Shown: positions 18,105-27,133 of the stretch, piece after piece
Position numbering within the stretch: position 1 is the first letter of the stretch
Layout: the number at the start of each line of letters is the position of its first letter
From: Opitutales bacterium
GTDB taxonomy: Bacteria > Verrucomicrobiota > Verrucomicrobiia > Opitutales > JABSRG01
Direction of reading: 5' to 3'
Assembly (NCBI GenBank): GCA_028280845.1
Contig: JANQKZ010000045.1
Span: 1 to 64,000, forward strand
Length of the DNA: 64,000 bases
Translations under genes and position numbers: made by a program
The notes under the pieces: model-generated
Databases searched by the model: none
Told to the model about the DNA's origin: nothing
What the model saw: the letters and a program-made list of their open reading frames with translations, nothing else

Positions 18105-19103
18105 TTACTCTTCTGTAAAGGGAGGCCGTGTGGCCTTATCCATCTCAGAGTCAACCATCCTGCAGATCGTTTCCTCGAAACTGACCTTAGCCTTCCAATC
18201 TAGAAGCCGAGCAGCCTTGGAGGGGTTCCCGCAAAGGGCCATAGGCTCTACCTTGGTCGTCAACCCAGGGCTATGTTCAACGTAATCATTCCAACTCAGA
18301 CCGACATGGCCGAAGGCCACTGAGATCACATCCTCAACTGAATGGAGCTTGCCGGTGGCGATCACAAAATCATCCACGGACTCCATTTGTAGCATACGCC
18401 ACATGGCATCTACATAATCAGGGGCCCATCCCCAATCTCGCCGTCCACTGAGATTTCCTAGCTTTAATACCTTCTGCTTGCCATTCTTGATCCGGGCCGC
18501 CGCCTTGGCGATTTTCATGGTCACAAATTGGTCAGACCGGCGAGGCGACTCATGGTTAAATAATATCGCGCTACAGGTCTGCAACCCATAGGCGGTCCGA
18601 TAAATCCGCCCCATTTGCATGGCAAAAGCCTTTGCAGCTCCATATGGAGTTGATGGATTAAGGGGAACCATTTCATCCTGAGGAGCATAGGGAGGAGACC
18701 CAAACGCTTCACTGCTACTGGCAAATAATATCCTAGGAGGATTGTTCACCTGCCGCAAAGCTTCAAGCAGCTTCAAAGTGGCCATTCCTATACTATCCAG
18801 TGTCTCTATGGGAAACTGTAGACTTAACCGAGGACTGGATACTCCAGCCAAGTGGTAAAGTTCATCTGGCTTCACCCTGTTTAAGATATCTATCAAACGA
18901 TGGATCTCTTCCAGAGACCCAGGATAGAGGAATAAACGTTGATCAATGATATCGGGGTCATAGGCGATATGCCGAATTAAGCTGGTCTTCAACTTATCGG
19001 GGGTATGGACAAGACCATGCACCTCGTATCCCCTATCCAATAGTATATCCGCTAAATAGCTTCCGTCTTGACCGGTAATTCCAGTAATAAAGGCTCTTTT
19101 CAT
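18105..19103 (-). CDS. GMD-like short-chain dehydrogenase (paralogue of gmd)
   Basis: A 332-residue relative of its downstream neighbour: [67 protein letters not shown] and [20 protein letters not shown]. However, the early segment that contacts the GDP-mannose base and tetramer partners (RASTLNR in GMD) is replaced by [11 protein letters not shown], and AAQSHV becomes AGVSSPR. This fits a GDP-4-keto-6-deoxymannose reductase (Rmd) or a dehydratase for another nucleotide sugar. Both catalytic Ser-Glu and YxxxK are retained. It lies 58 bases upstream of gmd on the same strand. Confidence 0.8.
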   Translation of the reverse strand: MKRAFITGITGQDGSYLADILLDRGYEVHGLVHTPDKLKTSLIRHIAYDPDIIDQRLFLYPGSLEEIHRLIDILNRVKPDELYHLAGVSSPRLSLQFPIETLDSIGMATLKLLEALRQVNNPPRILFASSSEAFGSPPYAPQDEMVPLNPSTPYGAAKAFAMQMGRIYRTAYGLQTCSAILFNHESPRRSDQFVTMKIAKAAARIKNGKQKVLKLGNLSGRRDWGWAPDYVDAMWRMLQMESVDDFVIATGKLHSVEDVISVAFGHVGLSWNDYVEHSPGLTTKVEPMALCGNPSKAARLLDWKAKVSFEETICRMVDSEMDKATRPPFTEE

Positions 19104-19249
19104 TTGTGCTCAAAACCCAAGACAGCGGACATCACCCTGATTGTAAATTTGATTTTTATAGACCCATTACTACCAATAATCTGTCTCATATGATAAACAC
19201 CGAAACTAAGTGTTACTAGAAGGCATTCACGGGACTACTGTTCAGACCT

Positions 19250-22200
19250 CTACAAAGAACTCTTAATCTTGGTCTCTTGGCCAGAGACCCTCGGGGGAAA
19301 TGCCAGTGAAAAATCTTCCCGATCTATAGTTAAATTTGGATTGTAGGCTGGATCTCCTTTAATAAGTTCAGCCCAAGATCTTTGGAGATATCGCAACTCT
19401 TGCCCAAACCGGGATTGTTTCTCAAAGTCATCCTCCAAGCCTCTTGAAAGAGACTCATGATGAATTAATTCAGCGAAAGGGGTATATACTACCCTGTATC
19501 CTGCTCTTCTGACCCTCAGGCAGAAATCAACATCATTAAATGCGACCTTTAGGTCCTCGTCATTTAAACCACCAACTTGATTCCACACTGATTTTCGAAA
19601 AAACATGCAAGCTCCAGTCACGGCAGAAAAGTTTTGGACAAGATTAGCTCGATTCATTTGCACCCCAACATCTCGATTTAAATACTTGAATGCATGGCCA
19701 GCGCCACCTCCTGGGCCTAAAATTACTCCCGCATGTTGAATTCTCTCATCAGGATAGAGCAATTTGCAACCGACCACCCCAACTTCTGGCCTCATTGCCT
19801 GGCTTACCAATTCCATTAGCCAGTCTTTGGATATCACTTCCAGATCATTATTTAATAGGCCAACAACTTCACCGGAAGCCTTCCTGACCCCAAAGTTATT
19901 GATAGCCGAGAAATTAAATTCCCCAGGAAAATCAAGGACCCTTATTGACTGCTGTTTTAATAAATCTAGATAATTAATGGTTTGCCGCTCCGAAGAGCCA
20001 TTATCCACCACCAAAATTTCTATATTCGGGTATTCGGTTTTTTCAATTAATCCATCAATGATTACGCGCAGAAGATCTAGCCTATCCTTAGTCGGTATAA
20101 TTACAGTTACCTTAGGTTTATCAGAGGGTAGTGACCATTGAATCCTATAATACTGCCCGTCAGGACTTACTGCCTCTCCAAACTGTTTGGTCCGGACTAA
20201 ATGATCATTTAAAGCCTCAATGCCAGCTTTTATGGCATAGGACTTTTCACCCCTGTCAAAGGCAGTAGAACCGCTGATCGCACGCCAATGATATAGGATA
20301 TGGGGAATGTGAACGATCTCTTCCGGACTACAAATTTCGGTAACACGCATGAGTAAGTCCCAATCCTGGCATCCCACTCTTAAAGGATTCAGCTCTCCAG
20401 CTAGTTTTTGGACTGATGCTTCAACAAGGGTGAAATGAGAAATATAATTCTGACTCAAAAATAAATCTGGATTCCATTCTGGTTTAAAAAAAGGATCAAA
20501 TCGACGACCTGATAAATCGACTTTATCTTCGTCGGAATAAAAAAGCTTTCCCGTTGGATTGGAATTAATGGTCTCAACAAACTTTAAAAGTGTATGAGGA
20601 CGAAGCAGATCATCATGATCCAGGAAACCGACGTAATCTCCATTGGCTAGGTTCAAAGCGCTATTCGTTGCTCTCGAAATATGACCATTCTGGGACCGAT
20701 GAATCACCTTAATCCGTTGATCCTTAGCTACATATTTTTCCAAAAGGGAAGCCACGTGAGATTCTGTTGAAGCATCATTAGCTATGCAAAGCTCCCAATG
20801 GGGATATATCTGGTCCAAGACTGAATCGATACAGGCCTCCAATAGAACCTCTGGTGTATTAAAAACCGGAACTACAATGGAAATAAGTGGTTTCTCCACC
20901 AGATTATTTAAAACTATCGAATACAAATCCATTTTTGATTCATCAATGGTATCATAAGCTATAACCCACTGTTGGTAGAGTCGCTCAGCGGTTAGAGATG
21001 AGGGCAATTTTGAATCCTCAAAATAAGCGGTCGTTCGTCGAACTAATTCAAAAGGTTCACTACCATATGGCTTCACCCAAATGCCGAACTCGTACAATCC
21101 CTCTTCGATCGGAATTTCCCCTACAAAACCGCACAATTTGGCCGAGTCTGATGAATAATCTAATCCTTCCAAGGCCTCTTCTCTAGGCTGATTCAACTGG
21201 CACCTTTTTGATTTCGTAGCAGACCGAATCTCGATCCATTCAGCAGGTCTAATTTGGTCGTCAAGAAACCAACCCGCTACAGTGCACACGGGGGAGTCCA
21301 GCAAGACGATTCGATTGGAAGGGATGTCAATGAGATACCGAATATCATCGGGGTGATTCAAACGCTCATCGTGAACGCTCGAAATAATCTCAAGTAAGCG
21401 TCTTTCAACTAGGAGCTCCGTTTGATTGCTTTTCAGGATTGGTTGTTCAGATTGAGTGATTTGGACGGAAGGCAGTTCAATAAAGGGTTTCAAGGCCTTA
21501 AACAACGGGTGTTTCTGAACTTTTCTGCGCCAATTTAATTCTGCTTCGTATCTTTGATGAAAATTCGTATACTTTTGGAAAATTTCGCGCTCCCTGTCTC
21601 GGTAGTCTTTCTCCACTGATTTCAATTGTAAGGCAACCGCCCTAAGCCTCTGTAATAATTCCCTTTGTTCGGCCTTATGATCGACTAACAAATTGAGCAG
21701 ATATTCCAAGTTCTCCTGTTTCTTAATAAGTAAGTTCGACAACTCTACACGACTAGGAAGATTCTCTCCAAGCTGTGATGGCATAGAATAATTTCTAATT
21801 CTATCCATTTCCTCATCCAAAGCATTGAGGGTTAACTTATAAGTTGGGTCCTCAACAGGAAACTGCCGCAATCCAGTTAAAATAATTTTTAATAAAGGAG
21901 GTGTGTTACTTTTGAACGGGCCCCATCCTCGGTTTATCCGTTGGGCATGTCGCTGGTAAAAGGTAAGTAATCCTGCAACATTGCGGGTAGTGTCAAAGTA
22001 CTTCCGATGAGCGGCAAATCCTTTCATTTGCCACTCTGCAGTCCTCTTTTTGTCAAAACTCAGCAATGCCTCAGCCAGACTCTCAGGACTCATATCGTCA
22101 AGTAACTGCCCAGGAAACTCTTCCTCATTTATTAATGATCCAAGGTTGGTTTTTCCCATAACAACTGGAATACCCAGAAAAAATAACTCAGGTAATTTTG

Positions 22201-23047
22201 ATGGCAGCCGGTGGTCATTAAAAATCCCCGGGGAACCTGGCTGAATAACAAGGTCAACCTTTTTGATCAGGGTCCCAAGCCAATTCCTGGGAACCCAACC
22301 TAGATGGATTTCCCAATCCAAATTCAATGAACTAACTAATCGAATAAAATCACCACTGTCTTTACCGGTTCGAATTAGGCGTATTTTCCTACCCATTTTA
22401 CACGCTATATCTATGGCTTGATAGAGATCAAAAACCTCGCCTGAATTAAACTCATGGGTATTTCCAAAATAGCCCATAATTAACTCAGTGGAACCTACTT
22501 TGTTGAGTTCCTTTTCCACCCTCAGGGGCAAAGGATCAGTTCCGATTGTGTCTCCATGAATTCCGGGAAACAATTGAAAAGAGTCTAAATTCCCCGGCAT
22601 GAATGAACCCAATGCTGGAATGATGGTAGTTACCCCTTGAACCAAGGATAAAAAAACTGAACTGATATTTGGATCACTCCAATTCTTTCTACTTTCAGTA
22701 GACGTCGCTTCAAAGAGAAAAAACTCGGGATCTTCGAAATGAACAATTATCGGGATATTTGGATACAGATCCAAGATCTGGGACACGAATTCCAGAATCA
22801 TGCCACGAGGAGACCAGCAGTGTATTAAATCGGGGACAAAGGCGGACTCGTTTAATTTTAAACGCCTGATAAAATCTGGGTAGTCCCACACATCTTGTGG
22901 ATTCCAAAAAGTACGTTGATCAGGGGGCAACAAACTAACCGCAATTTCACAAGTGCACCCCATCTGGGTTAACCCTTTGGAAAAGGTCTGAATTTGGTAG
23001 AAGCTGTTCGAATCGACTGGGGTATGAGTGACAAATAAAACTTTCAC
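19250..23047 (-). CDS. Three-domain glycosyltransferase (GT4-like + GT2 + GT2)
   Basis: About 1265 residues. An N-terminal GT-B-like domain (about 1-385) begins KVLFVTHTPVDSNS and includes YFGNTHEFNSGEVFDLYQ and a PSKLPELFFLGIPVVMGK donor-side motif. Then comes a helical linker (about 430-520) and a beta-rich module (about 570-690, with VAGWFLDDQIRPAEWIEIRS). GT2 domain 1 (about 720-950) has ISIVVPVFNTPEVLLEACID and the DHDD metal motif. GT2 domain 2 (about 980-1230) has VTVIIPTKDRLDLLRVIIDG, an NNDLEV metal motif and FNDVDFCLRVRRAGYR. Several linkages may be made by one polypeptide. I prefer GTG 23047 to TTG 23056. Confidence 0.85.
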   Translation of the reverse strand: MKVLFVTHTPVDSNSFYQIQTFSKGLTQMGCTCEIAVSLLPPDQRTFWNPQDVWDYPDFIRRLKLNESAFVPDLIHCWSPRGMILEFVSQILDLYPNIPIIVHFEDPEFFLFEATSTESRKNWSDPNISSVFLSLVQGVTTIIPALGSFMPGNLDSFQLFPGIHGDTIGTDPLPLRVEKELNKVGSTELIMGYFGNTHEFNSGEVFDLYQAIDIACKMGRKIRLIRTGKDSGDFIRLVSSLNLDWEIHLGWVPRNWLGTLIKKVDLVIQPGSPGIFNDHRLPSKLPELFFLGIPVVMGKTNLGSLINEEEFPGQLLDDMSPESLAEALLSFDKKRTAEWQMKGFAAHRKYFDTTRNVAGLLTFYQRHAQRINRGWGPFKSNTPPLLKIILTGLRQFPVEDPTYKLTLNALDEEMDRIRNYSMPSQLGENLPSRVELSNLLIKKQENLEYLLNLLVDHKAEQRELLQRLRAVALQLKSVEKDYRDREREIFQKYTNFHQRYEAELNWRRKVQKHPLFKALKPFIELPSVQITQSEQPILKSNQTELLVERRLLEIISSVHDERLNHPDDIRYLIDIPSNRIVLLDSPVCTVAGWFLDDQIRPAEWIEIRSATKSKRCQLNQPREEALEGLDYSSDSAKLCGFVGEIPIEEGLYEFGIWVKPYGSEPFELVRRTTAYFEDSKLPSSLTAERLYQQWVIAYDTIDESKMDLYSIVLNNLVEKPLISIVVPVFNTPEVLLEACIDSVLDQIYPHWELCIANDASTESHVASLLEKYVAKDQRIKVIHRSQNGHISRATNSALNLANGDYVGFLDHDDLLRPHTLLKFVETINSNPTGKLFYSDEDKVDLSGRRFDPFFKPEWNPDLFLSQNYISHFTLVEASVQKLAGELNPLRVGCQDWDLLMRVTEICSPEEIVHIPHILYHWRAISGSTAFDRGEKSYAIKAGIEALNDHLVRTKQFGEAVSPDGQYYRIQWSLPSDKPKVTVIIPTKDRLDLLRVIIDGLIEKTEYPNIEILVVDNGSSERQTINYLDLLKQQSIRVLDFPGEFNFSAINNFGVRKASGEVVGLLNNDLEVISKDWLMELVSQAMRPEVGVVGCKLLYPDERIQHAGVILGPGGGAGHAFKYLNRDVGVQMNRANLVQNFSAVTGACMFFRKSVWNQVGGLNDEDLKVAFNDVDFCLRVRRAGYRVVYTPFAELIHHESLSRGLEDDFEKQSRFGQELRYLQRSWAELIKGDPAYNPNLTIDREDFSLAFPPRVSGQETKIKSSL

Positions 23048-23056
23048 GGATTCCAA

Positions 23057-23556
23057 GAAACGGGTTTACAAACCAAAAAACTACTAATGCACCAATTTTC
23101 CAAGACAACTGAAGAGCTGAACCATTTCGTCTTGGATTAATGATATTTATTCAAGGAAGATCAATATTACCCCATCAGACTCCAAAATTTCATTCCACGA
23201 AACCATTCAAACCTCAAATCAAATAAAAATTTGTTGCCCAAATTGGGTAAAACCCTCTGACATAAATTTAGTGGATGGATCTTAAAAGTTGAAAGACAGC
23301 AAAAGAAGAACCACGTAAATTCTAAAATTTCAGATTGCAGGACCCTAAGTTGAGGAAGACTAATTATTATAAGCAGATTTAAAGCGAGTTACCAAAACGA
23401 AAACTCAGTATCGGCCCACAACAGGACACCAAAATAACAACCCATTCTGATTATATTGCCAAAAATGATTGAATCGAAGACCACGATTTGGGCATCAAAA
23501 ACCTCAATTGACCACATAGCGCACAGATTATTTTTGCAACATCATTAAAACTTAAA
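23057..23556. other. Divergent non-coding region
   Basis: About 500 AT-rich bases between the minus-strand triple glycosyltransferase and the plus-strand FkbM gene. It must contain promoters for both directions, but no clear -35/-10 pair, sigma-54 element or riboswitch-like fold stood out. I see no convincing small gene in it. Confidence 0.5.
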
Positions 23557-24408
23557 ATGCATTTTCTACTTCAATCCCTAAAAGTAAAAGACTTCGATCA
23601 AATTCTCCGAGCCTACAAAAGGGCAGAAATCTCTATCGGTAATGCGATTGACGGAGGGGCAGGTTCAGGAACTACGGCAACCAAAATTTTGAATGAACTA
23701 AGTCCCCAGGATAAAGTTTTTGCGTTTGAACCGTTTAATGGAAACCACCGCTTTTTCAAAGGGCTTGATGACCGGATCATTTTGCACAAAAAAGCCCTTT
23801 ATGAACGAGAAACCACCATGAATTTATCAATTCCTGGTGTGGTCGAAGAGAACAGCGCATGGGGAAAACGAGGTCTTACTGGGTATTCATCAGGAGGACA
23901 CCTATCTGAAAACGCCCCAAGAAATGAATATGACATGGAGGTTTCCTGTGTAGCTGCTGATCCGTTTTTGTCGAATGAAGACCGTATAGGATTCGTAAAG
24001 CTGGATCTTCAAGGAGGCGAGTTGGCGGCACTCCGAGGTATGAAAAATATCATGAAGGACTCCTTTTTTGCTTGGGTTGAGTACGGACCGAAAATGTCCA
24101 CTCCAGATCTACTCAAAGAATTAGCTGACCAAAATTTTCTTTTATTTGATACAGAATATATTTTCAGAGGTAACCCAAACCAAACGGCAAAAGAGATATT
24201 TGAAGTAACTAGGGAAGGAGGAGCCCTATCGAGTGGAACTACCGTTTGGAGAGGATTCAAAAAGAAGCCTTGGGGCAATTACTCTAGAGAAATTTTCACC
24301 TACCAAGAGCAGCTCAATCTGGTTCAAACAGATTTATTTTGCCTAAACAGACGATTTACAGAGGAGTTTCTGCAAGCCTTGCCAAATATTATCCAACCCT
24401 CCATTTGA
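23557..24408 (+). CDS. FkbM-family methyltransferase
   Basis: SAM-dependent O-methyltransferase of the FkbM type, 283 residues. The SAM-binding start is AIDGGAGSGTTATKIL (motif I, around residue 30-45), with FAFEPFNGNHRFF as the acidic ribose-binding loop. The post-motif DRIGFVKLDLQGGELAALRGM matches the family's F-hK-hDxEGxE pattern, with Gln replacing Glu. Family members methylate sugar or polyketide hydroxyls. It opens the plus-strand run of glycan genes after the divergent region. It is distinct in sequence from the FkbM domains in the two larger proteins nearby. Confidence 0.85.
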   Translation: MHFLLQSLKVKDFDQILRAYKRAEISIGNAIDGGAGSGTTATKILNELSPQDKVFAFEPFNGNHRFFKGLDDRIILHKKALYERETTMNLSIPGVVEENSAWGKRGLTGYSSGGHLSENAPRNEYDMEVSCVAADPFLSNEDRIGFVKLDLQGGELAALRGMKNIMKDSFFAWVEYGPKMSTPDLLKELADQNFLLFDTEYIFRGNPNQTAKEIFEVTREGGALSSGTTVWRGFKKKPWGNYSREIFTYQEQLNLVQTDLFCLNRRFTEEFLQALPNIIQPSI

Positions 24409-24435
24409 TCGAATTTATGTTCAGTTTTTGAGACT

Positions 24436-25590
24436 ATGGATAATAGAAAGCTCATCATAAATTGTGTTAAACTACCCTTTGGAAGCACACTGGGAGTTGC
24501 AGGATTTTTATTAAATCTATGCGTGGCCCTTTCTCGAGAATGTGAATTAATTTTTGTCTTGAAAGAGATTGATTCCTTCCAAAATAGCCCTGCTCGCCCA
24601 TCAATTGAAAAGATGGCAACTGAAATTTACTCATTTGAAGAAGCATCAGTGCTCTCAGAAAACTGGAAAGATAAATGCATTGAGATTTTGCCACACCACT
24701 TCCAAGGCTCCTTGTTTTGTGATAGGTCTATTCTTATATGCCATGACTTGCATGCTTTCGACATACCTTGGAAGTACAATGATGCAATTCGGGAAGAGTT
24801 TCGGCAAAACTTAATTACTGCAAGTGCGGTTGTGACTGAGTTCCCCAGAACATACTATAGAGTAGAAGAAATCGCTGGGATAACACTAAAAAACCTATTT
24901 ATGGTGGAAAGTCCTTTGATGATGGATACCAGCATATTTTCAGGTAAGCGCTCCAAGAAGAAGAATCCACAACCAGAAAATTTAACCTTCATTTTTCCTG
25001 CCCAACTGCAGATCCACAAAAACCATGAATCCCTAATTCGCGCTTTGTCATCTGTTAAGGAGAAATATAATAATGTGCAGATTATCTGCCCTGGATCTAG
25101 CTTCAAAAAAGACTATACCGAGAAACTTCATGAATTGGCCCGAGAATTTGGAGTCGAAAATAATATTACCTTCCCCGGTCGTATTACAGACGAGGAACTC
25201 CTGGACTTGTATGATACTTGTGATGGGGTCATAATTCCGAGTATGGCCGAAGGAGGAGCATATGTTGCATTCGAAGGCATCGCCGCCGGGAAGCCTGTTG
25301 CTGTAAATAAAATTGAATCTTCAGAAATGCACCTAATGGCTGTGGGCGCAGAAGTAATTTGGTTCGATTCTGAAAACGTCTCAGATACCGAAAACGCTAT
25401 TATAAATCTAATTCAAATTAATGGAGAAGACTGGTATCACCGGAATTCTATTGCAAGGGATAGAATCTCACAAATGACATGGGATAAAGTGGCAGCCAAA
25501 ATAGAGATACTTATTAGTTGGCTAAATGCAGAGAGAGATAGACCAACCTTAGAGGTGAATAAAGACGGTTGGAATATAGAATATATTTAA
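24436..25590 (+). CDS. Group 1 (GT4-like) glycosyltransferase
   Basis: A 384-residue GT-B protein. The acceptor half includes ICHDLHAFDIPWKYNDAIRE. The donor half contains IFPAQLQIHKNHESLIRALS, ITFPGRITDEELLDLYDTCD and VIIPSMAEGGAYVAFEGIAAG, where the acidic residues bind the nucleotide sugar. The order and spacing are those of mannosyltransferase-like GT4 enzymes. It follows the FkbM gene by 27 bases and precedes the DUF115 gene by about 50, so one transcript is likely. Confidence 0.85.
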   Translation: MDNRKLIINCVKLPFGSTLGVAGFLLNLCVALSRECELIFVLKEIDSFQNSPARPSIEKMATEIYSFEEASVLSENWKDKCIEILPHHFQGSLFCDRSILICHDLHAFDIPWKYNDAIREEFRQNLITASAVVTEFPRTYYRVEEIAGITLKNLFMVESPLMMDTSIFSGKRSKKKNPQPENLTFIFPAQLQIHKNHESLIRALSSVKEKYNNVQIICPGSSFKKDYTEKLHELAREFGVENNITFPGRITDEELLDLYDTCDGVIIPSMAEGGAYVAFEGIAAGKPVAVNKIESSEMHLMAVGAEVIWFDSENVSDTENAIINLIQINGEDWYHRNSIARDRISQMTWDKVAAKIEILISWLNAERDRPTLEVNKDGWNIEYI

Positions 25591-25638
25591 TTTTAACTAT
25601 TCCACATAATCAAAATCAGCAAATCAAAAACTGCAACA

Positions 25639-27123
25639 ATGCCCCAAGACTACCTTCCCGAGGAAAATCAATTAATTATCAATGATGGATTTGCTGCCAA
25701 GGGTGCATTTTATTTATCAATATTGTTAAACGAGGAATCTTCTCCCTCTGACAAAGCTGGAGCCCTTCTAAATATACTTGAAGATCTAGATAATATACTT
25801 ACCTCGATTTCAGCCGAGGAGCGTATAACGATAATGGATTGCCTAAATCAATCCCTCAGCAATGTCTCATCTGTGGATTTTGATAGCTTCAAACTTAACC
25901 CAGATAATTGCAATTTGGACTCAAGCTTAATCGATGGAACGACAATCAAGAGGGCCATCATTTCTGGATCCCCGAAGAATGAGAGTCCAACAGTTATTGC
26001 CCAAGGAAGATTGCACAGTGGCCTTGAATACATCTTCCGCACGGAATATACGTTTATGTCCAAGGATAGAGCCTTTTTGGAGGTCGTAAACTCCTCCTCC
26101 ACTGAAGTTTTGAGGTCCGTGCATCTTAACGACGGATATAACCAAATTGTATCTTTAAAGATTTCAACCCTGGAAGAAAGTGAAGACATCCTTTTCAGTA
26201 TTCGAATATCTAATCATTCCACCCATGATCCAGTTTTATGGTATCAGACTACAGTTTGGGGCTCCCAAGAATCCAGGAACTCGATGCCTTTCGCAGAGTC
26301 CTTAACACAGTCTTTTCGCAAAAAAAGGATCAACGAGAAGAAGGGGATTCTCAAGCCTGTAACTAATGAGCCTTTAACCATGGAAGATGTTACCCAGCTT
26401 AACTCCCTTCGAAACAAATACGCTGGGGAGAGGATTTTTATAATGGGAAATGGTCCAAGCTTGAACAACACACCGCTTGAGCTTCTAAAAGATGAGTACG
26501 TTTTCGGTTTGAATCGAGTAGGTTTGCTATTTGAGAGAATATCTTGGCGGCCTACATTTTTCACCGCGTTTGATATTAGGGTGGTTCCGGATAATAAAGA
26601 AGAGTTTCTCAATTTAGATATCCCTTATAAGTTCTTTTCAGCCAGGTACAAGACCTTATTCGGTAGAGATAAATTTCACTATTGGTACCATACAAAAGGT
26701 TTTTATGATGGATTTGAATCCTGCTTTAATAAAAACGCTATATACTCAGGTTTTGGCGGGGGCGGAACCATTGCCATAATAGCGACTGAATTGGCATTTT
26801 TGATGGGATTTCGAGAAATTTATCTAATCGGAACTGATGTATCATATACTATTCCACCAAACGTAATCCAATCAGGTAAGGACGAGTTTGGAAATGGATT
26901 CAAACTCAATCTCGAGAGCACCGAGGATAATGACCCAAATCACTTCGACCCTAGGTATTTTGGGAAGGGGAAGAAGTGGCATAACCCAAATGTCAGAGAT
27001 ATGAAAATCGGATTTTCTAGAGCTGCTTCCTATATCCAACAGAGGGGAGGGTCTCTCCTCAATGCAACGGTGGGCGGAGACTTGGATGAGGTTTCCAGAG
27101 TTAATTTCCGGGATCTTTTCTAA
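25639..27123 (+). CDS. MptE/DUF115 (Maf-like) domain protein
   Basis: A 494-residue protein. The first 240 residues are unrecognised and partly beta-rich. The remainder is a 6-hydroxymethylpterin-pyrophosphokinase-MptE-like/DUF115 domain. It starts with RIFIMGNGPSLNNTPLELL and contains ISWRPTFFTAFDIRV, FGGGGTIAIIATELAFLMGF, IYLIGTDVSYTIP and DPNHFDPRYFGKGKKWH. DUF115 occurs in Maf proteins that glycosylate flagellin with CMP-activated nonulosonic acids, so a glycosyltransferase role is likely here. The C-terminal half is closely similar to residues 55-275 of the protein at 35416-37329. The function is not proven. Confidence 0.78.
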   Translation: MPQDYLPEENQLIINDGFAAKGAFYLSILLNEESSPSDKAGALLNILEDLDNILTSISAEERITIMDCLNQSLSNVSSVDFDSFKLNPDNCNLDSSLIDGTTIKRAIISGSPKNESPTVIAQGRLHSGLEYIFRTEYTFMSKDRAFLEVVNSSSTEVLRSVHLNDGYNQIVSLKISTLEESEDILFSIRISNHSTHDPVLWYQTTVWGSQESRNSMPFAESLTQSFRKKRINEKKGILKPVTNEPLTMEDVTQLNSLRNKYAGERIFIMGNGPSLNNTPLELLKDEYVFGLNRVGLLFERISWRPTFFTAFDIRVVPDNKEEFLNLDIPYKFFSARYKTLFGRDKFHYWYHTKGFYDGFESCFNKNAIYSGFGGGGTIAIIATELAFLMGFREIYLIGTDVSYTIPPNVIQSGKDEFGNGFKLNLESTEDNDPNHFDPRYFGKGKKWHNPNVRDMKIGFSRAASYIQQRGGSLLNATVGGDLDEVSRVNFRDLF

Positions 27124-27133
27124 GGCTATATAT

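Noticed and set aside
27062-27133. Earlier start of the giant glycan protein
   Set aside because: It lies within the end of the upstream DUF115 gene; the GT4 domain begins at ATG 27134.
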